From: an uncultured Lachnospiraceae bacterium
Lineage (GTDB): Bacteria > Bacillota > Clostridia > Lachnospirales > Lachnospiraceae
NCBI GenBank assembly: GCA_905234525.1
Contig: CAJOIL010000013.1
Span: forward strand, 1 to 41,609
Direction: 5' to 3'
Length of the DNA: 41,609 bases
Under the pieces are notes generated by a model. That model worked only from the letters and a program-made list of their open reading frames with translations. It was not told the origin of the DNA and searched no databases. A program made the translations under genes and the position numbers. Shown here in pieces: positions 7,522 through 20,749 of the stretch. The number at the start of each line of letters is the position of its first letter. Within the stretch, counting starts at the first letter, position 1.

Positions 7522-8259
7522 GTGAATGAACTTATTTTAGCAAGTTCGTCAGCCGATAATATCGATTTTATGATACATGGCTTATTCTCATATGAGATAT
7601 TCGGACAAGAGGTCTGGATTACGACATCCCATGTATGCATACTAATCGTTATGCTGGTGCTTATAGGCATAGGCATTGTGGCAAGAGTTAAGCTGAAGAA
7701 AGCTAAAGAAGTTCCTGAGGGTTTTCAAAATGTTATAGAATTAGCGGTAGAGGCAATGCAGGGCATGATGGGTAGCACCATGGGTAAGCATGCACCTAAG
7801 TTTGCCAATTACATTTTCACGATATTTGCATTTATTCTGTTTAGCAATATATCGGGATTGTTCGGACTCAGACCGCCTACGGCTGATTACGGTACAACAT
7901 TACCGCTTGCACTTATAACATTTGTGCTTATATGGTTTAATACATTTAAGCATAACAGCCTGAAGGAGATATGGATTGATAAGTGTTCACCGTTGCCACC
8001 TTGGCTCCCCATATGGTTGCCGATTAACCTAATAGGTGATATAGCGGTACCGATTTCATTGTCATTACGTCTTTTCGCCAATGTATTATCGGGTACGGTT
8101 ATGATGGCTCTGTTATATGGATTATTAGCTAAGATAGCTTATATTTGGCCGGCAGCACTTCATGGTTACTTCGATCTGTTTTCCGGATCGATACAGACAT
8201 ATGTATTCTGTATGCTGACTATGACCTATATCAAGAATGCTATTGGCGATGACGAATAG
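7522..8259 (+). CDS. atpB: F-type ATP synthase subunit a
   Basis: A 245-residue Fo stator protein forming the ion half-channels next to the c-ring. The essential arginine is Arg183 in SLSLRLFANVLSG, and the last helix carries GSIQTYVFCMLTMTYI, both hallmarks of subunit a. About five to six membrane helices are visible. It starts at GTG with AAGGAGGTGAA just upstream; the overlapping ATG at 7520 reads straight into TGA and is not used. It is co-transcribed with the rest of the atp operon. Together with the Na+-type c subunit it is expected to conduct Na+. Confidence 0.96.
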   Translation: MNELILASSSADNIDFMIHGLFSYEIFGQEVWITTSHVCILIVMLVLIGIGIVARVKLKKAKEVPEGFQNVIELAVEAMQGMMGSTMGKHAPKFANYIFTIFAFILFSNISGLFGLRPPTADYGTTLPLALITFVLIWFNTFKHNSLKEIWIDKCSPLPPWLPIWLPINLIGDIAVPISLSLRLFANVLSGTVMMALLYGLLAKIAYIWPAALHGYFDLFSGSIQTYVFCMLTMTYIKNAIGDDE

Positions 8260-8571
<312 letters not shown>

Positions 8572-8604
8572 TCATTAGGGTTTTGATTAAGAAGGAGGTA
8601 GCTA

Positions 8605-9107
8605 ATGGAGAGACTGTTTAATCTGGATGTCCAGCTACTGCATGATACTGCGTTGCTTGCTATATCAGTTTTGGTACTCTTCTTTATCCTATCGTATCTG
8701 TTATGGAATCCGGCTAAGAAGGTATTGCAGGATCGTAAGGATAAGATAGCCGCAGATATTGCCAATGCGACTAATGATAAGGAAGAAGCAGCTAAGCTTA
8801 AGGCGGAGTATGAAGCCAAGCTTAAGAATGTTGATAAGGAAGTAGATGCGATTCTATCGGAAGCTAGACAGAAAGCATTACAAAATGAAACGAAAATAGT
8901 TAATGATGCTAAGGAAGAGGCTGCGCGTATTATTGCCAGAGCTCAGGAAGAAGCAGAGCTCGAGAAGAAGCGTGTTGCTGATGAAGTCAAGCAAGAGATG
9001 GTTACGGTTGCCGCACTTATGGCTAAGAAGGTTGTTGCAGCCAATATCGATGCTTCGATACAGGAATCCTTAGTAGATGAGACATTAAGAGAGATGGGTG
9101 ATTCCAC

Positions 9108-9120
<13 letters not shown>
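8605..9120 (+). CDS. atpF: F-type ATP synthase subunit b
   Basis: A 171-residue peripheral stalk protein. One N-terminal membrane helix (residues about 12-31) is followed by a long charged coiled-coil (about 35-150) rich in Ala, Lys and Glu, then a short C-terminal segment that binds subunit delta. Only one b gene is present, so a homodimeric stalk is expected. AAGGAGGTA lies 6-14 bases upstream of the ATG. The 3' end overlaps atpH by 13 bases. Confidence 0.95.
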
Positions 9121-11176
<2,056 letters not shown>

Positions 11177-11201
11177 GTTTTAGTGAAAGGCGGTGTAAGT
11201 T

Positions 11202-13492
<2,291 letters not shown>

Positions 13493-13503
13493 GGAGTCAG
13501 ACT

Positions 13504-13902
13504 ATGGCAGAACTAGTTAATGTTGAAATCATCACACCTGATAGAATTTTCTATCAAGGTGAGGCAACGATGATAGAATTCAATACAACAGAAGGCGAAA
13601 TCGGTGTATATCCCAAGCATATAGCGCTAACAACGGTTATTGCCCCCGGAATTGTTACGATTTCCACTGAGGATGACAGTGTTAAAGCTGCGGTGCATGC
13701 GGGATTTGCAGAGATTCTTCCCGACAAAGTCACGCTTCTTGCGGAGATAGCGGAGTGGCCCGATGAAATTGATGTCGAAAGGGCGCATGCCGCAGAAGAG
13801 AGGGCAAGAGAGAGGCTTGAAAGGCGAGATGATAATCTGGATGTTATGAGAGCTGAGATAGCGCTTAAGAAAGCACTGGTTAGACAGAATATCAAGGTTT
13901 AA
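13504..13902 (+). CDS. atpC: F-type ATP synthase subunit epsilon
   Basis: A 132-residue central stalk subunit that also restrains ATP hydrolysis. The N-terminal beta-sandwich shows VEIITPDRIFYQGEATMIEF and GEIGVYPKHIAL. The C-terminal two-helix domain (about 85-132) is full length, so regulatory inhibition is possible. It is the last gene of the operon and is followed directly by a strong terminator. Confidence 0.95.
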   Translation: MAELVNVEIITPDRIFYQGEATMIEFNTTEGEIGVYPKHIALTTVIAPGIVTISTEDDSVKAAVHAGFAEILPDKVTLLAEIAEWPDEIDVERAHAAEERARERLERRDDNLDVMRAEIALKKALVRQNIKV

Positions 13903-13909
13903 TTATTTT

Positions 13910-13939
13910 CGGCTTGGCAATTGCCAAGCCGTCTTTTTT
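13910..13939 (+). terminator. Terminator of the atp operon
   Basis: A perfect inverted repeat CGGCTTGGCAA/TTGCCAAGCCG (13910-13931) is followed by TC and six T. The right arm also carries the -35 of the next gene's candidate promoter. Confidence 0.92.
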
Positions 13940-13949
13940 ATGGTTTAAT
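13921..13949 (+). promoter_or_regulatory. Promoter TTGCCA-17-TTTAAT built into the terminator
   Basis: TTGCCA (13921-13926, in the right arm of the hairpin), 17 bp, then TTTAAT (13944-13949). The expected start is 13956-13957, which is the A of an in-frame ATG, and no Shine-Dalgarno is present. This has the same geometry as the tsaC promoter at 4747-4775. Confidence 0.42.
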
Positions 13950-13956
13950 AATGGCT

Positions 13957-15903
13957 ATGAATAAAGTAAATGGCATGAATAACAGAATACGTGGCGTGCT
14001 GTCACTTCTACTGGGGATTTTTTGCAGTGTGGGACTGCAATTATCACTTGTAGCTGTAGCAAGTACAGAGAACACTGATTATATTGATTATGATAATCAA
14101 TTAATCGTTGCTGTTCGTACGTTCTACTTATCCATGAGAACATCCAGGATTACGCTTGTGCTCTTGGCTGTATGCCTTGCCGTGATGATATATAAGGGCT
14201 CTGAGATTATTTTAGAGAAGTGGCAGAGCATTACATTGATGGCGTTTTCCGTTGTTTTTTCCTTTATGCAGCTTTTAGCCATTTCGCTTAAGGAAGATGA
14301 TAATCTTGATTTTATCTTTGATTCAGTGCTTAATGTTACGAGAGCTTTGGTCAAAGGCATATCGCTTGCCATAATCTGTTATACAGTTCTTAAGATTGTT
14401 ACCGTATTAATACGTAAATACTGTCTTCAGAAGGAATTAGCACATTCTAAGATAACATGGAAGAATACGCTTATTATGATAGGCTTGTTCTTCGTAGCAT
14501 GGCTTCCTTACTACATCATATTTTTCCCGGGTACGGCAAATGTTGATACAGTAGTACAGATGATGCAAAGCTTCAAGATACCCAGCTACATCAATAACAT
14601 AACAACGATTCATCCGCCGGAGGCTTATTATACCAACCATCATCCATTTGCGACAACCAAGCTGTTTGAGCTATTTTTTAAATTAGGATTAAATGTTTTT
14701 GGCGATATTAATATCGGAGTTGCTATCTATGTTGTGCTTCATATGTTGTTTGTTGCCACGGTATTTACCGGCGCGTTGCAATATTTAAGACACATAGGAA
14801 TAACTAAGAAACGTCTCCTTTTCATACAACTCATAATAATGTTCCTTCCCATATTCCCGATGTATGCAATTTGTATGGTTAAGGATACGTTGTTCTCGGC
14901 GTTTTTACTTATACTGATGATGATGATGTATGAAGTTATAAGAACAGAGGGTGAGATATTTAAAAAGTGGTGGTTTTGCCTTGCAGTAGCAATAGACTGT
15001 GCGTTGATAATGCTTGCTAAGAATTACGGCATATATATTCTTATAATTGTAGCTATAGTTTATGCCGCTTGTTATCGCAAGCAGCTTATACGAATAGCTG
15101 TTACATTCGTGCCGGTAATACTTCTGTATCAGATACTGTGGATTTCGATTCTGCTTCCTGCATGGAATGTAGCTCCCGTTGGTAAGCAGGAGGCTTTAAG
15201 CGTGCCGTTTCAGCAGACTGCAAGATATGTATCTGAGTACGGTGAAGAAGTAACCGAGGAAGAAAAGGAAGCGATTAATGCCGTGCTCCCTTACGATAAG
15301 CTTAAGAAATTGTATGAACCGATGCTTAGCGATTGGGTAAAGGAGAAGTTTAACCAAGAGTCAACTTCGGAAGAAATGAGTAATTATTTTAAGGTTTGGT
15401 GGCAAATGTTTCTTAAGCATCCGGGCACATATATTGAATCTATACTTAACAATACGTATGAATACTGGGATATAGATAAGATAAGCGACTTAGAGTACTA
15501 TGAATTTGAGCCGTATTTGCAGAAGCATGACAAGAATAATGAGTATACGGAGTTATATGTAACACATAATTACAATACAGGTGGCGAGCGTTATGGTATT
15601 TATCAATTGATATTGATGCTGGAAAAAACGCCAATAGTGAATATATTTGCCTCTCTAGGACTCATTCCGTGGCTAATACTTTATATGATATGCTTCACCT
15701 TATTTGAGCGTCGCGGCAAATATGTATTAACTTATCTCATACCGGTTATAATTTACGCTATTTGTATGGTCGGTCCGGATAACGGCAACTCACGTTATAT
15801 TATGCCTGTAATCTTTGCTTTGCCTTATCTTATTGCATTGCTTTTTAGACCGACTATCTGTTATAATGATAGCAGTCGTGCATCAACCGAAGAAGGTAAG
15901 TAA
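13957..15903 (+). CDS. Large polytopic membrane protein, DUF6020-like
   Basis: A protein of about 648 residues with roughly a dozen membrane helices. After the first helices comes an extracytoplasmic FFPGTANVDTVVQMMQ...NHHPFATTKLFEL segment, typical of the DUF6020-type membrane proteins that occur in surface polysaccharide loci. The conserved Asp and the NHHP motif lie in the first large external loop, where GT-C enzymes have their catalytic acid. A C-terminal GPDNGNSRYIMPVIFALPYL resembles the RY-P motif of lipid-linked glycosyltransferases. A GT-C fold is inferred. In-frame ATGs at 13951, 13957 and 13975 are possible, none with a good ribosome site; 13957 was chosen from the promoter geometry. 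It is the first gene of the glycosylation locus. Confidence 0.6.
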   Translation: MNKVNGMNNRIRGVLSLLLGIFCSVGLQLSLVAVASTENTDYIDYDNQLIVAVRTFYLSMRTSRITLVLLAVCLAVMIYKGSEIILEKWQSITLMAFSVVFSFMQLLAISLKEDDNLDFIFDSVLNVTRALVKGISLAIICYTVLKIVTVLIRKYCLQKELAHSKITWKNTLIMIGLFFVAWLPYYIIFFPGTANVDTVVQMMQSFKIPSYINNITTIHPPEAYYTNHHPFATTKLFELFFKLGLNVFGDINIGVAIYVVLHMLFVATVFTGALQYLRHIGITKKRLLFIQLIIMFLPIFPMYAICMVKDTLFSAFLLILMMMMYEVIRTEGEIFKKWWFCLAVAIDCALIMLAKNYGIYILIIVAIVYAACYRKQLIRIAVTFVPVILLYQILWISILLPAWNVAPVGKQEALSVPFQQTARYVSEYGEEVTEEEKEAINAVLPYDKLKKLYEPMLSDWVKEKFNQESTSEEMSNYFKVWWQMFLKHPGTYIESILNNTYEYWDIDKISDLEYYEFEPYLQKHDKNNEYTELYVTHNYNTGGERYGIYQLILMLEKTPIVNIFASLGLIPWLILYMICFTLFERRGKYVLTYLIPVIIYAICMVGPDNGNSRYIMPVIFALPYLIALLFRPTICYNDSSRASTEEGK

Positions 15904-15915
15904 TTATAAGCTATT

Positions 15916-16018
15916 TTAGGATAGCAGGTATCACATACTATCTTAAGAAAGCGGGTAATTATACACTACCTTAAGAAAGCGGGTAATTATACACTACCTT
16001 AGGAAAGTAGGTATTATA
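15916..16018 (+). repeat. Tandem 27/28-bp repeat, about 3.7 copies, before a small gene
   Basis: Two identical 28-bp copies (15943-15970 and 15971-15998, starting TTAAGAAAGCGGGTAATTAT) are flanked by a diverged 27-bp copy on the left (15916-15942) and a diverged partial copy on the right (15999-16018). The right copy supplies the AGGAAAG that may act as ribosome site for the ATG at 16021. No U-run or hairpin terminator was seen. Confidence 0.88.
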
Positions 16019-16020
16019 TT

Positions 16021-16215
16021 ATGGCTATAGATATAGATCTCCAGAAGGAGAGAGAATTAGACGATCTTCATACACAGATTCGAAGACTGGAGAATGAGAA
16101 GATTGAGAGGCAAGAGGCCCAAATCAAAGAGCGTATTAACAGCATGAATGATGATGCTTACGTGGAGCGTAAGCTTCAGTTATTATACGATCAGAAGCAT
16201 GAGAAGAAGCACTAG
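16021..16215 (+). CDS. Small charged coiled-coil protein of unknown function
   Basis: A 64-residue protein, almost entirely a charged helix with heptad-like spacing (ELDDLHTQIRRLENEKIERQEAQIKERI). It has no membrane segment or signal peptide and is not recognised. AGGAAAG about 14 bases upstream is a weak ribosome site. The last 17 bases overlap the start of the DUF6311-like gene, so it may be coupled to it and could be a cytoplasmic partner of that membrane protein; this is inference from position. Real coding is supported by the ATG just after the repeat and by the overlap, not by a known family. Confidence 0.5.
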   Translation: MAIDIDLQKERELDDLHTQIRRLENEKIERQEAQIKERINSMNDDAYVERKLQLLYDQKHEKKH

Positions 16216-18055
16216 ATATACAACGAAGCATAGATATGCCTTCTTAATTGGTCTTGTCATTGGTATAGCTGTATTCATAATGATTTATGGCGCATCAATC
16301 ATTAATCCGACTAATACCGAGTGGCTTCTTCATTCCGATGATTTAGAAGGAAGCATTGACCTAACCCAGCATTATATGGGTTGGGTTTATTATCGTGATA
16401 CCCCGTGGACCTTTCCGATTGGTCTTACCGAAGGGATTTACAATGAGCCGGTATCGGTAGTCTACACTGATTCTATCCCCCTATTCGCAGTTTTTTTCAA
16501 GTTATTTTCAAGTATTTTACCCGATAGTTTTCAATACATGGGAATTTTCGGCCTGATGTGTTACGCACTGATGGGTGGCTTCGGAGCATTAATTACACGA
16601 AGATATTCAGCCAATGTATTGGTAAATGCGATATCCGCAGGATTTTTTGTGTTGTCTCCCATCCTCCTCAACAGAATGTACTTACATACAGCATTAAGCG
16701 CACATTTCTTAATTGTTGCAGGTATTGTGTTATGGCTATATCGCGATAGGATGAAGCGAAGCAGATACATATGGGCTTGGACGTTTCTGTTGACGTGCGG
16801 TACGCTGATTAACGCATATTTTACACCGATGCTACTTGGCATATTGCTCTGCGCCACAGTGCAGGATATTATAGCGGGAGCCAAAATAAGACGCCAGCTT
16901 GTATTAATAATCTGGCCGCTTGCCGTAACATTATTCTTTGCATGGCTAATCGGCATGTTCTACGGAACGACTAATGCAAGCGGAAGCGGTGGGCTTGATA
17001 TATTGTCATTTAATATGGATGCATTCTTTAATCCGATGACATATGCTACCGATTTTGGTCATTTTACGCATGATTTCAGAGAGATAACATATTCCGGTAT
17101 AGTAAGAAGCTTGCCGTTAATAGGCCCCTATCAGAATGAAGGCTTTGCATATCTGGGACTTGGCATGATTATTCTGGTCATAATAGCCATAGTCCTGTTA
17201 ATTGCATATATAATACGCTTACTGCTTGGTCGACGTAAGCTGTCACCTACTGAAAATGTTTCATCAGCAGGAAGCAAAAAGCGTGTTAGGCGTGGTATCA
17301 TAGCTTATGTAATAGCTCTGATTCTTTACATGGGCGTATTTACATTTCTGGCATTAAGTCCCACATGGACACTGGGCAATCGCGAGCTACTTAAGATTCC
17401 TTGGCCTGAGACAATATGGAATATCTTAAGTATTTTCCGCTCAACGGGAAGATTCATATGGCCGGTATATTATATGATTATGAGCCTTGCACTTATTGTT
17501 CCGTCATACATTTTCGCAAAAAGCAAAACGAGGACATATGCAGGCGAGCTGTTCCCGAAGAGGAGTGTTTTTGCCGCAGAAAAGTACACGGTAATTATTA
17601 TTATGATGCTTTGCTTAGTCGTTCAGGTGGTTGATTTGTCACAAGCAATAAGTACAAAGCATCATGATTTTACAAAGCAAATAAAGTATGAAAGCGACCT
17701 TAAGGCCGTTTCTTGGCAACAAATCGCCGACAAATGCGATAAAATCGTTGTTTATCCACCGAGCCAAGACCTGTATTGGGATGGCATCAGTGCGCTTGAG
17801 TTTGAGATATTTGCGCATGAACACGATATGACAATGAATATGACATATATGAGTCGCGACCTTACGGAATATGCGGACGAGGCGACTAAGGCGGAATTTG
17901 AAGACATGAAGAACGGCAATACATATCCTAATCATGTATATCTGTTCTTAAGCGCTAAGAGAGATGAACTGCCTGACGAGAATACGTACAAGCTTAATTA
18001 TTATTTTATAGATGATTACATAGTAGGATTAGATAAAAGTGTGGTACTCAGATGA
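16199..18055 (+). CDS. DUF6311-like polytopic membrane protein (copy 1)
   Basis: A protein of about 618 residues with some 12 membrane helices and a C-terminal extracytoplasmic domain. The external loop after the first helix carries the family hallmark: LLHSDDLEGSIDLTQHYMGW (Asp47/Asp48, Gln57-His58), PWTFPIG and YTDSIPLFA (Asp91). This matches my recollection of DUF6311, probably a GT-C-type glycosyltransferase. It is a paralogue of the gene at 32465. Start ATG 16199 overlaps the end of the small coiled-coil gene; the in-frame ATG at 16148 lies deep in that gene and is less likely. The stop overlaps the next gene by ATGA. Confidence 0.7.
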   Translation: MRRSTRYTTKHRYAFLIGLVIGIAVFIMIYGASIINPTNTEWLLHSDDLEGSIDLTQHYMGWVYYRDTPWTFPIGLTEGIYNEPVSVVYTDSIPLFAVFFKLFSSILPDSFQYMGIFGLMCYALMGGFGALITRRYSANVLVNAISAGFFVLSPILLNRMYLHTALSAHFLIVAGIVLWLYRDRMKRSRYIWAWTFLLTCGTLINAYFTPMLLGILLCATVQDIIAGAKIRRQLVLIIWPLAVTLFFAWLIGMFYGTTNASGSGGLDILSFNMDAFFNPMTYATDFGHFTHDFREITYSGIVRSLPLIGPYQNEGFAYLGLGMIILVIIAIVLLIAYIIRLLLGRRKLSPTENVSSAGSKKRVRRGIIAYVIALILYMGVFTFLALSPTWTLGNRELLKIPWPETIWNILSIFRSTGRFIWPVYYMIMSLALIVPSYIFAKSKTRTYAGELFPKRSVFAAEKYTVIIIMMLCLVVQVVDLSQAISTKHHDFTKQIKYESDLKAVSWQQIADKCDKIVVYPPSQDLYWDGISALEFEIFAHEHDMTMNMTYMSRDLTEYADEATKAEFEDMKNGNTYPNHVYLFLSAKRDELPDENTYKLNYYFIDDYIVGLDKSVVLR

Positions 18056-19269
18056 AGAAAGTATTATCCGTTAGATCCAACAGAATATATTTATATGCGG
18101 TGATGTTGTATATGGTGCTTTGTGTCCTAATATATTGGGACCATCGTCTTGACATAATGAATACAACAGTATATGCATTCTCGTATAAATATGGCTTTAT
18201 GCCGAGAGGCGTGCTTGGTTCGTTTTTATTGTTATATGATAGCGTAGTACCGTTTGATGCCATAAGCTATAACACAATTTATTTTATATCCGAGATAGCA
18301 ACAGCGATATTGTTTGTAATGCTCTTATGGTTTATTATAGCTGTTTTCAGTCGAGTGAGTGACAGACAGCTTGTTGCGGCCAAGGGTTTAATGGCACCGT
18401 TTATTCTTATCTCGATTCCGTTTTTCGTAACAGTTGATATGTTCGGAAGACTTGACGTATTTCTGATAATATTAACGCTGCTTTGCCTTATTCTGATAAT
18501 CTATGAGAAGGCAGAATGGCTTATTATTCCTGCCGTTACCTTGGCGGGACTTATTCATGAGGGCTTTGTGTTCATGAATCTTAATATAATTCTTGTACTT
18601 CTCCTTTATAAATGTATTTTTAAAAAAGAAAGACGTCGTTATTACATTGTTATCCTTGCATTAACATTTATCCTGCCATCCGTTATATTCTTATATTGCG
18701 AGTTCTTCAGTCATAATTTCGACGAAGCTGTCTATAATGAATGCTTTGCGCTGGCTAAGAAGGTGTCATTTGATAATATCCCTCACAGAGAGGTGCTGCT
18801 GCATGAGATACTTGGCGCTGATGTTGCTGGCTTGGAGGTTATATACAGAATATGGAACTTTGAAGACAGTGTTATTTTCCTGCCGTTATTTAGTCCGTAT
18901 ATTGTTCTTATGGTGGCAGTGTTTAGGCGCTACGCTAAGAGCGCCAAGAACGCAACGGATAAATTCATTACATTTATTGTGCTTGCGGGGCCGCTTACAC
19001 TTGTACCTGAGCTGATTCTAAAGTGCGATTACGGAAGATATGTGTACGCCATACTTTTCTACTACCTTGCAATATTCCTTGTTCTTTTGGCACTTCGTGA
19101 TAAGAGAGTGGAGGAAACGGTATCAGTGTGGAAGGGGATTGTTCTTCGACACAAGATTCTTTCGCTTTTGGGAATAGCATATCTATTCGTGTTCATTCCC
19201 TTTAAGGGCTATAGAATATGCGATATAGTGACATTTATAACTGAGCAGATATGGGGCACGATGACTTGA
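18052..19269 (+). CDS. Family B membrane protein, member 1 (motifs intact)
   Basis: A 405-residue protein with about 9-10 membrane helices; I do not recognise the family. Five members in this locus share an N-terminal YGFxxRG(L/V)(I/L)G motif after helix 1 (here R52), GR(L/V/I)D (132-135), IH(E/Q)G(F/Y) (His169), an external EFFSH...HEILG segment (251-255) and D(Y/F)GR(Y/W) (326-329) leading into the last helices. All five motifs are present here. Conserved Asp, His and Arg in external or interfacial loops of a polytopic protein suggest a GT-C-like sugar transferase, but this is inference. It overlaps the DUF6311-like gene by 4 bases. No clear terminator follows. Confidence 0.6.
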   Translation: MKKVLSVRSNRIYLYAVMLYMVLCVLIYWDHRLDIMNTTVYAFSYKYGFMPRGVLGSFLLLYDSVVPFDAISYNTIYFISEIATAILFVMLLWFIIAVFSRVSDRQLVAAKGLMAPFILISIPFFVTVDMFGRLDVFLIILTLLCLILIIYEKAEWLIIPAVTLAGLIHEGFVFMNLNIILVLLLYKCIFKKERRRYYIVILALTFILPSVIFLYCEFFSHNFDEAVYNECFALAKKVSFDNIPHREVLLHEILGADVAGLEVIYRIWNFEDSVIFLPLFSPYIVLMVAVFRRYAKSAKNATDKFITFIVLAGPLTLVPELILKCDYGRYVYAILFYYLAIFLVLLALRDKRVEETVSVWKGIVLRHKILSLLGIAYLFVFIPFKGYRICDIVTFITEQIWGTMT

Positions 19270-19390
19270 GTGGTATTTTAATGACTCAGAATAAACAGAA
19301 ACCCTATCAGACTGTAAAAAATATATAAAATAAGTTAAGATTTCTGAAAAATTTATGTAATATTTACGTAACCTTTAACCCTTATAATTC

Positions 19391-19419
19391 TTGAAAATAC
19401 GAGGAATTCAATGTATAAT
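19391..19419 (+). promoter_or_regulatory. Strong promoter TTGAAA-17-TATAAT of the GT2-gtrA-rmd-gmd operon
   Basis: TTGAAA (19391-19396), 17 bp, and a perfect TATAAT (19414-19419) lie about 58 bases before the ATG at 19477. A palindrome TTACGTAA (19364-19371) just upstream could be an operator. This is the clearest promoter in the sugar locus. The remainder of 19270-19390 shows no hairpin terminator. Confidence 0.75.
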
Positions 19420-19476
19420 AAGTGAGTTATGACATGTAACAATTAAGAGCCATGCTTTGGATAATAGGAGAAGAAT

Positions 19477-20205
19477 ATGGGAATCAGCGTTGCATTACTT
19501 GCATACAAGGAAGAAGAGAACCTAAAGGTGCTCCTTCCGCAGATTATTGAAAATGTTGAAAAATGCGGTGAAGACTATGAGATAATAGTAGTCGACACAG
19601 AGAAGCCACTTGATAACACTGAAGAGGTGTGTAAAAAGTACGGCGCAAGATATATAAATCAAAAGCTTCCGGGATTTGCCGGAGCATTTAAGACGGCCAT
19701 AAGAGCCGCTAAGATGGATAAGTTTCTTATTATGGATTCGGATGGTTCTCATCCCCCGGCTAGAATTCCCGCAATTCACAAGAAGTTCGTTGAAGATAAA
19801 TGTGATGTGGTAATAGGCTCGCGCTATTGTAAGGGCGGCAAGACCAATGATACGAAGTCATCGCAGATTATGAGTCACTTGCTTAACTTTGCATATAGAG
19901 TTGTTCTGGGTCTTCGTGCACATGATTTATCTACTGATTATCGTATGTATCATACTAAGCAGCTTAAGCGTGTTAAGCTGCAGTGTAAGAACTATGACGT
20001 ATTGGAAGAGGTTCTTTTAATGCTTCAGCTTAACAAGAAGAATCACAGGCTTAAGTTTGGCGAGGTTCCGATTGATTTCCAGAAGAGAATGTACGGTGAA
20101 TCTAAGAGACGATTGATTCCTTACATCATAACATTTATCTCAACTCTTATAAGGCTGTTCTTCGTAAGAGTTAGGGCAGGTTTACCTAAGAGGACAAGGA
20201 AGTAA
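19477..20205 (+). CDS. GT2 glycosyltransferase, polyprenyl-phosphate sugar synthase-like
   Basis: A 242-residue GT-A fold enzyme of the DPM1/GtrB type, which moves a sugar from a nucleotide donor to polyprenyl phosphate on the inner membrane face. The N-terminus SVALLAYKEEENL, the VVD strand (Asp40), the metal site DSDGSH (87-92), GSRY (114-117) and STDYRMY match this group. There is no C-terminal pair of membrane helices, only one amphipathic segment (about 217-235). It lies 2 bases before a GtrA flippase gene, the standard partner. AGGAGAAG lies upstream of the ATG. The sugar is unknown; GDP-linked donors from the Rmd/Gmd genes downstream are candidates. Confidence 0.85.
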   Translation: MGISVALLAYKEEENLKVLLPQIIENVEKCGEDYEIIVVDTEKPLDNTEEVCKKYGARYINQKLPGFAGAFKTAIRAAKMDKFLIMDSDGSHPPARIPAIHKKFVEDKCDVVIGSRYCKGGKTNDTKSSQIMSHLLNFAYRVVLGLRAHDLSTDYRMYHTKQLKRVKLQCKNYDVLEEVLLMLQLNKKNHRLKFGEVPIDFQKRMYGESKRRLIPYIITFISTLIRLFFVRVRAGLPKRTRK

Positions 20206-20207
20206 AG

Positions 20208-20738
20208 ATGAGCAAATTAGTTAAGCAGATAATAAGATTTTCTGTTGTTGGCGGCATATCCTTTGTTGTTGACTTTATTGTAACCAATGTTGTGGCAAGG
20301 CTGATAAGAGGTATTGGTATGGAAGCCACTACAGCGGCCTTGATGGGAGCACTTGTTGGTTTCTTAATATCAATAATTGTTAACTATATCTTAAGCATGC
20401 ATTGGGTGTTCGCTCGCAAGGAGAACATGAATCGCGCCAAGGAATTTACGATATTTCTTGTGTTAAGTGCGATAGGACTTGGATTAAATGAGCTTATTAT
20501 CCTGGGATGTATGACCTTAATTAATAATGTGGGATGGTGTCAGGCCTTTACGCAGTGGTGTACAGATATTGTGAATCATTTCGCTGACTTTACATTCGAT
20601 GGTGTAGCAACAGCGGGCTCTAAGATAATTGCAACAGCGATTGTTATGGTATTTAACTTTGTAACACGTAAGATATTCTTAGAGAAGAAGGATGAAGATG
20701 GTACCGGAAGCGAGCCGGTAGTAGAAGAGGAAGAGTAG
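20208..20738 (+). CDS. GtrA-family membrane protein, lipid-linked sugar flippase
   Basis: A 176-residue protein with four membrane helices. The N-terminus QIIRFSVVGGISFVVDFIV and the helix ending NYILSMHWVFARK are GtrA hallmarks; the last helix ends VFNFVTRKIFLEKK. The family is thought to flip polyprenyl-phosphate sugars to the outer face. The loop between helices 3 and 4 is unusually long and holds two Trp-Cys motifs (GWCQAF, QWCTD), and the C-terminus is a poly-acidic tail. It is translated 2 bases after the GT2. It is the only flippase-like gene in the window. Confidence 0.9.
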   Translation: MSKLVKQIIRFSVVGGISFVVDFIVTNVVARLIRGIGMEATTAALMGALVGFLISIIVNYILSMHWVFARKENMNRAKEFTIFLVLSAIGLGLNELIILGCMTLINNVGWCQAFTQWCTDIVNHFADFTFDGVATAGSKIIATAIVMVFNFVTRKIFLEKKDEDGTGSEPVVEEEE

Positions 20739-20749
20739 GGAGTTTTTAA

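Noticed and set aside
13951-13977. Alternative starts for the DUF6020-like gene (ATG 13951, ATG 13975, TTG 13921)
   Set aside because: TTG 13921 lies in the terminator stem, 13951 would precede the expected +1, and 13975 has only a weak purine stretch; 13957 fits the promoter best but is not certain.
15916-16018. Tandem array considered as a short CRISPR
   Set aside because: The units are directly adjacent with no unique spacers, and no cas gene is nearby.
19270-19390. Searched for a terminator after the first family B gene
   Set aside because: No hairpin with a U-run is visible; only AT-rich sequence and the TTACGTAA palindrome.
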